Positions 34,022 through 43,653 of a DNA stretch of 64,000 nt are shown one piece after another. The stretch spans positions 21,001-85,000 of the forward strand of contig JACEEZ010005922.1 of the NCBI GenBank assembly GCA_016584305.1, in the 5' to 3' direction. Under the pieces are notes generated by a model. The model was not told the DNA's origin. It made no database searches and worked only from the letters and a program-made list of their open reading frames with translations. The translations under genes and the position numbers were made by a program. The stretch comes from Chionoecetes opilio (lineage: Eukaryota; Arthropoda; Malacostraca; Decapoda; Majidae). Position 1 is the stretch's first letter, and the number at the start of each line of letters is the position of its first letter.

Positions 34022-34445
34022 GAAATGTCCTTCAATCAATCATTGGGGGCATACGCCGGGGGGCGCGTCGCCTCGCCCACCCTACGACGCCACTCCCGGG
34101 GGTTACCACGCGCGAGTCCCCATGCAGGCTTCTTTCCCATACCAAGCAGCTCTCGACAAGAAACATCAACTTGCCCCAGCCACGAACCTTGGGGGCGCCC
34201 CTGTGGCTTCCTCCACGCCGGATTGTCCCGGCGGGACAACCCGGCCGGAAGGATCGGTTTCAGTGTAGCGTTCCACATGCCCATATAGCCGAAGTTGGCG
34301 CTGATGGACTATGCAGGTAATAGGCCTCGACTCAGTCTCACGGTGCAGTCGCTGATTTGACACTTAATCATCCCAGCGATACCCCATGATTCTGCGAAGA
34401 CACTTATTACCAAAAGCATCGATTCGTCTCTTCAAGTCGCTATTT
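34022..34445 (-). mobile_element. RTE-type non-LTR retrotransposon, 3' end fragment
   Basis: Minus-strand frames read RRIDAFGNKCLRRIMGYRW, then RQLRLYGHVERY, then a GRPQGSWLGQVD block and a RRRVGEATRPPAYAP end, the C-terminal tail of RTE-like retrotransposon proteins. The element is 5' truncated and ends in ATGATTGATTG repeats at 34022-34040, the usual short tail. There is one in-frame stop and a frameshift. It inserted in the exonuclease region of the Polinton polymerase. I associate this tail sequence with decapod crustaceans, which supports the organism guess. Confidence 0.82.
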
Positions 34446-34590
34446 AGTGTCCATCTAGGTGTGCTTCTTAGTGTGCATCTAGGAATTTAATGTCTCCTAA
34501 ATCCACTCTAGGAAATTAGTGTCCATCTAGGTGTGCATCTTAAGTGTGCATCTAGGAATTTAATGTCTCCTAAATCCACTCTGAGGAAAT
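34446..34590. repeat. Tandem duplication, two units of ~72 bp
   Basis: Units starting TAGTGTCCATCTAGGTGTGC (34446 and 34517) share GCATCTAGGAATTTAATGTC and TCCTAAATCCACTCT. On the minus strand each unit codes VDLGD then IKF-LDA-like residues of the polymerase, so coding DNA next to the RTE insertion was duplicated. Confidence 0.85.
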
Positions 34591-35012
34591 GCAAACCAGC
34601 CTTGCTAATCACATTGGTTTTCACCACAGGGGAAACTTGGCAATCTGCCTCGCTCAATATCTAACCCATGTCACAACTCATGCAGGAAGTTTATTGAGAA
34701 AACTGATCGATTTACTGTTGCACAAAAAACATAGAGCAGAAAGGTAGTTAGGTCGAGATTTTGTGTGATCGTGGTGTCGATGTTTGTTTTTACTGTTCTT
34801 AAATGAATTATGGCCTATCTGACATAATTTCTGCTTCTGAAATTCTCAGTTTCGCTTGCCATGCACAGAGGATATGTGATTCTCTGGTCTTTAATGTTCT
34901 TCCAAGTAGAAAAAATACCCTTAAGAAAATATGACACTGCATCTGTGCCACAGTAGATCTCTTTATTAACAATACAACCCGATGTGTCCAAGATACAGTA
35001 CCCATAAGCCAT
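34591..35012 (-). pseudogene. Polinton DNA polymerase B, N-terminal part
   Basis: The frame 34815-35012 reads YCILDTSGCIVNKEIYCGTD then AVSYFLKGIFSTWKNI, matching the N-terminal domain of Polinton polymerases (SG-VV--E-Y-GEDAV--FL---EEW). A weaker continuation, VVKTNVISKAGLHF, occurs near 34600-34640 in another frame. The start codon region is not clear, and the middle (34660-34800) is eroded. Confidence 0.65.
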
Positions 35013-36012
35013 GGCTTTGTTATGATGAGAGATTATATGTTGTTATTGATTCCCGAGGGATCGAGGATTGCCTCGAAATCGAAATATGCAGTATGAGATG
35101 GGGGATAGGTTTTCCCATGATAAATGAATTGCAATATAGATGCTTTTTCTGGGAAGACCAACACCTGTTTTATTTGACATTTACTTTCATGTGCTCGTAT
35201 ATCCTGCGAGGAAATTATCTCATCAGGCTATTTATACAAAAGCTGGGTTACTGATTCAATGTACCCCTTGCAACACTTTTCTTGATTAAAACAAATCTGA
35301 TCAAAAACTTAGCAAAGTCTTTGATTAAGGCAAAATGTTTGCCCTCTAACAATAACAAAAGCACAAACTTTCCTCTCGCCGCCCCTTTGCGACATGCATA
35401 TATTTTATGTTTTGACGCGCCACAAATCTTCCTTTTTCTCCTCCTCCTTCTCCTCCTCCTCCTCCTCCTCCCTCTCCTCTTTATCAGCGCTAGAGATAGC
35501 ATATACATATATAGACACTTGATTAGCACGCTATATTGCTCCAAAATCATCCCAGCCAACGGAAAATCGATTTTTTTCCGGAATGTTTACAACTTCCCGA
35601 CAAACTTTGGACTCCTTGGAGGTTCACCTCCTAAGGAGGTGAATATAATACCTATACAAATATATTTTATCTCTACACACGAAGCCACCCGGACCCACAC
35701 CAAATGAAAAATGACATCATACCCACTATTGGCAAATTCTTCACGCCACAACTCAAAAATGTATTACCCGCACATGGCCCTTATTCTCAAACCAAAGGAG
35801 GTGAATATGATACCTACATACAAAAAACAACACACCATCCAACCACCACCACCACCAATCCCCATCCCCCCCACCTTCCCCCCCAACCTCCCACCCCACG
35901 CAAACACATAAGCCTCGCCAGTGGGAAAATATTTGTTCTCTAACTCCCCAAACACACAACTACCCCACCTCATATACATACCCCCATACCCCACCCATGA
36001 CCCCACCAACAT
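35013..36012. other. Unassigned AT-rich region with CTC microsatellite and a short duplication
   Basis: A (CTC/CTT)n run lies at 35433-35482. The motif AGGAGGTGAATATRATACCTA occurs at 35634 and 35799 in a ~165-bp direct arrangement. A second low-complexity CCACC/ACCC stretch spans 35835-35970. No coding sequence was recognised. The right end of the Polinton could lie here, but no terminal inverted repeat was identified. Confidence 0.5.
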
Positions 36013-37050
36013 TTAACGACACTGGCACAATCTTATACTACTATGCCTAATCCATTGAAGGTGTGGGAAAACTATCTTCCATTCATCTCTCATCGATGCT
36101 AAGCCTAACAAGAGGTCAGCAAGGAAGTACAATCCGTGCGTTACATTGAAACACATTTCCGCAGCTGGCACATATTCCTGATTTTTTACATTAAGCCAAA
36201 CTTTTTCAATGACAGGATATGTTTTGCAATGTAAACCTGTAAGTGTGACTGATGGAGGTTCCAAAAAGAGGACAAATTTAGTTTGTTTACGTAATGAATT
36301 TCGATTTTCGAGTGACTACGTTAATGACATCAGCAACTGCACCTGTGTCCATGAACACGGTTAATTTGCTGTGTTTATACTTGACTGGGACCGTCAGTAT
36401 CCTAGTATACCTCGAATTAATCATCATCCTCTATATTTATGTCACTTTTGAGGTACCCTGTGTATGCATTCATTGTAAGAACATGTGGACTTGTTTTGCT
36501 GTCATGATAGGTCGTACCTTGTCTGGCATGGGTAAGGGAAATAATGTCTGCTTTGATAAGGTAATTTTAGTTGAGGCCTGCATTACCCAATTCTTGTATG
36601 TGTCTGGACGAGAAACGTGTTACGTAGACGCTTTTTGAGCTGCGCGCATGACTTTCCCCGAAATGTGAGAAGGTTGCTGGTGCATTCTGGTAGTTCAAAG
36701 GTTCCAAAAAGGCTCATGAGTGCTGTGTCCGGAATTTATGAAATGTGCAAAAATTCGTGTTGCCTACCCTTATGCAATGTGACTTAGAAATTTTGGTACT
36801 TTGCAAAATGAACATAGATAGTTTGAGAACTGATAGTTATTGTCCCTGAAACTGACTTCTAACTCGTCATGGTGAACGTGTGTATTGGCTATGCTGGAAA
36901 TGACTTTTTCTGCCCCGGGCAGTCGGTGAACGTTATCGGAAATGCCCTGAACTTGAACTTTGCCTTGAACGGTCGGGATAGATAAATTATGGTTGAACAC
37001 CATGATATACATTTACGGGAAATTGTAGGCGTGGACTGTTTACTAATATT
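36013..37050 (-). pseudogene. Gypsy-like gag/protease fragment (third Gypsy element)
   Basis: On the minus strand an aspartic protease start LTVFMDTGAVADVI lies at about 36320-36362 with an intact D-T-G. A frame at 36013-36264 follows with YPVIEKVWLNVKNQEYVP and a terminal ADLLLGLASM, the C-terminal LLG motif of retroviral-type proteases. Upstream (36400-37012) frames are eroded gag. At least four frameshifts or stops are present, and no RT follows, so the element is truncated at ~36010. It is distinct from Gypsy 2, whose protease lies at 47 and 55 kb. Confidence 0.5.
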
Positions 37051-37052
37051 AT

Positions 37053-37410
37053 TATTATTTTTTTTTTTTTTTTACATCTTGGCCTATAGCGCCTGTAGGC
37101 AGTGGCCTCCAGGGGTGGGCTGGTAGGCCCTGGAGGCTCACTTGAGGGCTGTGATGGTTTGCCCTCGCCCGTGGTGGCGCAGGCAGGATTTTTTATAGTG
37201 ACGCCTGTAATTAGAGGCTCATGCCGCCCCCTTGTGTCCTCCGATGCACTCGCAGTCGAAGGTAGATTTAATGGCAGGGCATGTGGGTATTCTTAGGCCA
37301 CTCGACGGTGCAGAAATATTTTTTGTGGATTTATGAGTCTCACTCGGGATCGAACTCGGGTCTTCGAGAACGCCACCCGGTGACGCTAACCACTCTGCTA
37401 CCGCCTCCCA
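37053..37410 (-). mobile_element. tRNA-derived SINE
   Basis: Read on the minus strand, the head is GGAGGCGGTAGCAGAGTGGTTAGCG with an A-box (TAGCAGAGTGG, near 37390-37404), and a B-box GAGTTCGATCCCG at 37346-37360. This is an RNA polymerase III promoter of tRNA-Ser/Leu-like origin. A ~270-bp body follows, ending CTATAGGCCAAGATG and a poly-A (the T-run at 37058-37073 on the plus strand). The head is not a complete tRNA. It interrupts a gag-like frame (37219-37626 minus). Confidence 0.85.
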
Positions 37411-37623
37411 ATATGCTAATTGTTTGATCAATTGTAGTATCTGTTCAGGATTTTTTTTAAAAACCTTTTGTTCATGTTCCTGTAACGAATCAGTTGGTTG
37501 TAGCTGGGGAGATTGAAATTTGTTGAAGGTATGTATACCTGGACTGCGCACAGAATATCGGCCTGTCGCACAAGGGCCTGAAGTCGGAGGGTCGCTCGGA
37601 TTCATATATATATATATACGGAT
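37411..37623 (-). pseudogene. Possible gag start of the third Gypsy element
   Basis: The frame beginning near 37602 (MNPSD...) holds SLQEHEQKVFKKNPEQILQL, a charged helical stretch that could be a gag N-terminus. It runs into the SINE. The assignment rests on position next to the protease fragment and is weak. Confidence 0.3.
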
Positions 37624-38356
37624 CATATAGACTGGTTTATCAGTATATATGATATACTGTAATCTTCGTAAATGTTTGTTCTATAATATTATCAAATAAA
37701 AAACAGTAAAACACGGTAAAGAAATGCCATTACGAGACTGAAGAAATATGCATTCACTTCAACTCTTCGCCATTTAAAACTTTGCGGGTCAACTTTTATC
37801 ATGAAGGGTATCAATAGAAGCGCAATTGTATTAGCTTTCCATTGCTATATTTCGTTATCTGATAAATTAATTATAACCATGCATAAATTAGCGTTAACTA
37901 AATAAATAAAATCATCAATCGGGTAATTTTCCCGATTGATGAGGTTATTTATTTAGTCAACGCTAATTTATACATGGTGCTAATTCATTTATCAGAAAGC
38001 GAAATATATAAGTATATAAATAACATCATCAATCTGGAAAATTACCCGATTGGTGATTGTATTTATTTATTTAACGCTAATTTATGCATGGTTCTAATTC
38101 ATTTATCAGATAACGAAATATAGCAATGGAAAGCTAATAAAATTGCGCTTCTATTGATACCCTTCATGATAAAAGTTGACTCGCAAAGTTTTAAATGGCG
38201 AAGAGTTAAGTGAATATTAAGTTCATGAATATTTCTTCATAGTCTCGTAATGGCATTTCTTTAGCGTGTTTTTCTGCTTTTTATTTGATAATATTATAGA
38301 ACAAACATTTAAGAAGATTACAGTATATCATATATACTGATAAACCAGTCTATATG
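37624..38356. mobile_element. Fold-back (palindromic) MITE, 733 bp
   Basis: It begins CATATAGACTGGTTTATCAG and ends with the reverse complement CTGATAAACCAGTCTATATG. The two arms of roughly 300 bp pair almost throughout (for example AGAAATGCCATTACGAGACT with AGTCTCGTAATGGCATTTCT). The centre contains a second-order palindrome in which AATTAGCGTTAA...ATCATCAATCGGGTAA and its inverse recur four times. It is AT-rich and non-coding. The ends allow a TA target duplication as in Tc1/mariner-type MITEs, but this is not certain. Confidence 0.88.
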
Positions 38357-39230
38357 AAAGTCCATAGACCACTATATCTCTTTGTCGGGCGACCCGCAAG
38401 CCCCTATGCAGCCCCGCAATTCAAAACATTGTCGCGTGAACAATCCAGGTATACAGTGGTCTATGACATTGCAAATGATTATCTAGATATCGTGTCATCT
38501 CCGTTTACCCACTGTGACTTAACTAACACATTAGATTGAGTTGTCAACATTAGTTGTTATTAGAGTTGTCATCAAAGCGTCATAAATGTTATTTGTTGGT
38601 ACTTTGTCCCTATAGACAGTTGTTTTGGGTTTTCACTTTCGTGAGTAAATCTACTCACATACTCACGCTCAGTTGCCGGGGTATGAGTATGTTCCTTGAA
38701 CACACGTTTCAGTCACTGTATACGCTGGACAGTTAATGTGTGGTTTCGTGAAGATGGAGAGAGATGCCAAGGTAATTGAGGTGGTGTAATTGAGTAAATC
38801 TACACATATATTATATACAGTTCGTGACGAAATGGCAAGAAACCTTGAACCAATCTCCATCCCTCCTACCCTGATACTATATTATTTATCTGCTGTGTCA
38901 GGAGCCGGCGATGAAGGCTGCTCCCTTTTATGACATGCAGGTGTCAATTATTAGTTTATCATCACTCATTTACATCTGCCCCTCTACTAAACATATAATA
39001 CGGAGCAGGTAATGTTTTTATTATTGAATACACTATTGATATAACTATTCTATGTAAATATCCATTGTTACCATCTGTTTATAAGAAATGGTAATCAAAT
39101 AATCGAATTCGCAACAACCCTACCGTCTCTCAATAATCGCTGACCCAGCAGTAATGCAACTGGATAATGCCGGTAATACAATGTGTCACACCCATACCTA
39201 TCATATCCATACCTATGCCTTAACATCGCT
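38357..39230. other. Unassigned sequence
   Basis: There is no recognised protein or repeat, and only short frames. It could include the 3' non-coding end or LTR of the minus-strand Gypsy 2 element, but no matching LTR was found on the other side. Confidence 0.4.
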
Positions 39231-40652
39231 CGGTCATAAGAAAATGTACCTAACCAAGTTACAAAAATGTGTAATACCTGTTAGACCTGTGAATATTGAG
39301 CTTTTCCACGTGAAAGATTTGTACAACGTGTATGTAAGTTTGTACATACAACGTGATAGCTCGCTTGACAGAACAACAAAGTGGTTAGAACACAGGGATA
39401 TAATACAATGGGATTTAGGCAAGGCGTTCTCCAGAGCCGCGGCAAACTGCGACTGGTCATGAAACTTGAGTTCAGAGAAGGTATTAGTAACAAAAGATAT
39501 TCTAGAGAATGTTCAATTCTGAAGAGCTTTGAGCGGAAACAATTGAGTGGAGACGTTGCTTGTAAAAGCTTTATGGAAGCATAACAAAAAACAACAATTG
39601 CTGTTTCAGTGACCAGAAACCCGTCGATAGGAGATTCCGTAAGGGCAAACGACGGGCACATGATGATCAATCATAAAAGAAATACTGATACCTATGAAAC
39701 GCTTGATAATTAATTATTTGAAAAATCAAGTGTTTATACGGACTATATGCGTCAGCTAGACTACCTTTAAAAATGTCAATTCACATATGCCACATTAGAT
39801 AGGAAGGAAGGCAAATAGTGAAGCTGTACATAGATCCCCTAGTCGACCAGATGCATAGAGACAGATCGTCAGCCACTAGAACTAGAGCTGATAGTAAGTC
39901 CAGTGTTATAAATGCCCGAGTAACAGAAAAATGAAAAGGTTCCACCCGATAAGCATACAAAATCTCAGATGACCTAAAGGGGACATTCACTACAATAACA
40001 CCCATGGTAAGCGTTGCTTACATAACCGGATAGTAGTGCTGACTAACATCCTGTCTGAACAAGGGTTGCAAATTGAATTCATCTTGACCAATGTTTAGTG
40101 TATGTATGAAATCCTCCACAGGAAAAAGACTCGCGGTTACTCTCTCACTAGCTGCATCTACTATGTTTGGGTTAGCGCCGCTTTATTGGAAACGCCAACA
40201 TTGACTGAGGATTCAAAATCTAGTAAAGTTTGGTCAAGGTAAATAACATCAGTTGAGAGCATATATAAACACACCATCGCACTGTTCAGCACTCTAATAA
40301 CATGATTGGCCTGTTATAAGGTAAAAACAAAATGTATTCAAAAGATGTCGGATATCAATATCAAGAATTTCCAACCTTTTACTGTTAATGTTAATAAACC
40401 CTTCGGTTAGCAGAGAAATAGTAACCAGTCGAATATAGTTCTCCCGCAAGTCTTGAACATGTTCATGCATAGCTGTCCCAAATAAGAACCTAACCGAAAG
40501 CATTGAAAAGGTCTCGCTTGGTTTGGGCATGCAATGGAATGGAGCCTATAATTATGGTTGGCATGCAACAAGGTTAGCTTCATCAAGGTCAATTGATCTC
40601 TCAAAAGGTCTATAATGAAAGTAACATGCAATACATGCATTTCACATAGCAT
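39231..40652 (-). pseudogene. Possible envelope-like remnant downstream of integrase
   Basis: Several short frames (40407-40652, 40294-40530, 39781-40005, 39281-39670) are open in succession after integrase. The 40294-40530 frame has an SVRFLFGTA motif followed by a long hydrophilic helix-like stretch. This resembles the region after the fusion peptide in F-type envelope proteins of insect errantiviruses. Every frame is broken, and no signal peptide or transmembrane anchor can be pointed to with confidence. Position after pol fits an env gene. Otherwise it is merely eroded 3' sequence. Confidence 0.35.
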
Positions 40653-40666
40653 GATGTAAAAGAAAA

Positions 40667-41811
40667 TTACTTAGACTCGTGGTTGTAGATTACAGCTGTG
40701 CATGGCATTAGAGGTAACGGCGTTGGGTTAGTGGAAGTGCGTGAATGTAGGTAAGCACATTTAGCAAAAGTCGGGTCCCTTCGGGCTTTCGTCTTCTTTA
40801 ATCTGTCATTATGAATTATGTCGACAGCATTAAGAAATGGATCCAATACCTCAAATGTATTGCCATGCTTCTCAACAACAATCAAGCGCGGGACAAATAA
40901 TTTCGGCGCCAACTTGGAATTTCTACTCTGAGTTTGAACCATTATGGTATATCCAATTCGTATAGATATATGAACTCGCTACGCTAATTTTGTTGTTCCA
41001 TTTTCTCTTGCCGAGGCAGGAGATGCTTGCAACCTTTCCCTCATCCTTTTGTGTACATTAGCCAAGACATGCAAATGTTGATCAATATAGCTATCTATGT
41101 TATACACAGGTTTACTTGGCTTGGTCAATAGGCCATATGGCATCCATTTATCCGCACCATAAAGTATGTAGTCATAAGACTTGTCCGTGGACTCGCAAAC
41201 TGAACTATTAATGCTAGCTGCCACGTATGGTAACTAATCTAACGATTATCGTGCAAACTGTTTACGACAGGTCGCAACGCGTCAAGGATATTCCTGTTAA
41301 CGCGCTCCGCCAGCCCATTCGAGCTTGGATGGTATGCGACCACGAAAGTCTGCTTGATATTGTAAATTTTACAAAACTCCGCAAGCATAGCATTACGGAA
41401 CTCTGCATTATCATCACTGAGTAATACTCTTGGTGTGTAATAAAGGCAGAAAAGGTGAGTAATTAATGCATGGGCTACAGTCGCAGCCGTTTTATTCTTC
41501 ACCGGTGCAAGGACAACAAATCTTGAAAAATGGTTTACACACAACAGAAGATATTGCGAGCCGTGATGACTCTTGGGTAACTGTAAAATATATATAGCTT
41601 CTACGTCCGTTGACCGTTCTACGTGGTTGATCTGGTGGTGGGGATTCAAATACAGGAGTCCTCGAGTTCTCCCTTTGTGTTGGGCACAAAATATACACCT
41701 GGCAACATATTCTTCTATGTCCACACGCATCGTGGGCCATAAATACACACGCCTTGTAGCGGCTGGGATACGGTCACGTCCCAGATGTCCAGCCATGGGC
41801 ACATCGTGCAA
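40667..41811 (-). pseudogene. Gypsy 2 integrase
   Basis: In the 41239-41811 frame the zinc-binding part has GHLG with C39 and C42. The catalytic core has D69, D133 (LLSDDNAEF) and E169 (GLAERVNR), a D,D-35-E spacing. The otherwise conserved CVDHFSRF reads CVNHFSRF. C-terminal frames at 40979-41224 (ADKWMPYGLL) and 40667-40942 (EVLDPFLN--DIIHNDRLK) continue the tail domain. Two frame changes and stops separate them. Confidence 0.85.
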
Positions 41812-41881
41812 AAAATACAGTACCGTCGGAACAAAAACGTCAGGAATAACATAATTGTCCCACTGGGTCCTTTTTATGTGG

Positions 41882-42536
41882 TTAATGTCGGCACATTACC
41901 TTGTCAGTTGACAGGAAAAATTGTGAGAAATGCACTGGTAATGATGGTAAGGAGGTCTTATCGCCTGATTTTAAGGCATAAATGAGCTTCCCCCAAATTT
42001 CATGTATGCGTTGTTCGACGCCCAATTCATATAGTGAAAAATTCGGCACGGGAGTTGCCCCTGTGAACGCCCACACCACCGGAACGTTTCGCGGTAGCGC
42101 ATCCGCTACCACATTTGTACATCCGGGCAAATATTTGAAGGTTGGGTTAAACTCTTGAATCCTCAGATACCATCGTGCAGGCTTACCGGATAAATGTTTA
42201 CCCTTAAATAGCTCAGTAACGGCTGCATGGTCAGTATAGACAGTTAATGGATAGCCAAAAATAATGTCTTTGAAATGTTTGGGAGTCCAAATTAACTCCA
42301 AGGGTCTCTTGAAGTGTAACAGAGTCATTTACCTCCGCTGTGATAAGAACTCTGCTTGCATACGCGATTACACGGTTCTTCCTTTTTTTTTCTTTTTGCA
42401 TCAGTACTGCCCGAAGTTCCGCGGCTTAAGCGTCTGTACATAGCTCAAATGAAGCTGAAAAATCTGTGAATGCCAAGATAGGAGTTTTCACGAGTGCATG
42501 TTTTAACTATTCGAAACTTTGCTCATGATGGACATC
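41882..42536 (-). pseudogene. Gypsy 2 RNase H and integrase linker
   Basis: The 41882-42328 frame contains YPLTVYTDHAAVTELFKGK, ARWYLRIQEFNPTFKYLPG and NVVADALPRN, the connection of RNase H to integrase. Part of the catalytic domain upstream (SFELCTDA near 42445) is broken by several stops. Confidence 0.85.
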
Positions 42537-43653
42537 TCAGGGAAATGAAAAATCTTTTCTTAAAACCCGTGTAAGGGGAGATGCGTTTTTGGCGAAATCT
42601 TTGATAAAGGGGTGGTAAAAGTCCGTTAATCCCAAAAAGGATATAACATTCTCACCATTCTGGAGTTGAGGAAAGTTTTTGACGGCCAATACATTATCGT
42701 CCATGGTGTGGAGTCCCTCATAGTCGACAGTATGGCCCAAGAAGCTAGTCTTAGCTTTAAAAAATTGACACTTGGTGAGCTTGGCTTTGTGACCAGCTAA
42801 CAACAGTAGCTGCAATTCTGCCTTTCACGTGCTAATGTGAGACTCATGGTCTTTGCTAGCGATTTTTATGTCACCCAGGTATGCAAACACGGAGATACCT
42901 AGCATACCGGCAAAAATTGCGTTTATCATTCTCTGAAAAATAAGCGCCGAGGATTTCAAACCAAATGGCATCCGAAGCCATTCGTAGTGACCTCCCGGCG
43001 TACTGAACGCCGTAACCTCTCTTGAGGATTCTGCCATGGGTACCTGCCAGTACCCCGACAAAAGGTCCAAGTTACTGAAAACGGTATTGCCCTGACCTAA
43101 CGAAATGAGCAGATCCTTTAAGACAGGTAACGGATAACTGTCATCCTCTGAGACCTGATTCACTCGCCGAAAGTTTATTACTGGGTGAAATGTTCCGTCC
43201 TTTTTCGGGACGAGGAACAAAGGACTGTCCCATGGTGAGCATGAGTGTTAAATAACTCCTTGCTCCAACATTTACTCTACACGTGTATCTACTACAGCCC
43301 GTTGGTTGTGAGGTAGCCTGTAAGCAGGAATGTAGACCGGTTTGGTTCCTGGACTGAATTTAATGTGATGCTCCGCTTTATCGGTAGCACCAAGAGCTTC
43401 ACCGGGGAGTGCAATGACATCTCGGTACTGACCCAAGAGCTCCAAGAGCGAGTGCTTTAACTCCGGATAGTCCGCAACGTTGACAAGCGAACTTAGGGTT
43501 GGATCCAGACCAAGTTCGATGTCAACGGCGGACTTACGCACCATACCGACACAAGCAGTAGGCAACTCCAATGGTTCAGGTACCATCTTTTGGTCATACA
43601 CCAACCCTTCCCCAAGGAAAACTCCATGTTTAACTCGCACTGGTCCACCCGTG
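42537..43653 (-). pseudogene. Gypsy 2 reverse transcriptase
   Basis: The frame 43272-43640 holds the pre-RT segment with YRDVIALPGEALG and HHIKFSPGTKPVYIPAYRLP. Frame 42825-43220 has FLVPKKDGTFHPVINFRRVN, the first catalytic Asp in FSNLDLLSGYWQVPM, and the second motif as AYLGDIKIAS, where Y-L-D-D is expected, so one catalytic Asp is Gly. Frame 42537-42815 is the thumb (FLGHTVDYEGL, FLGLTDFYHPFI). Three breaks. The N-terminal side is interrupted at 43653 by a DNA transposon. Confidence 0.88.

Noticed and set aside
34025..34288. Plus-strand 87-codon frame over the RTE fragment
   Set aside because: It is antisense to the recognised minus-strand RTE coding sequence.
37345..37410. Possible tRNA gene
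   Set aside because: A-box and B-box are present, but the acceptor stem and 3' end do not close and a 270-bp body with poly-A follows. It is a SINE head.
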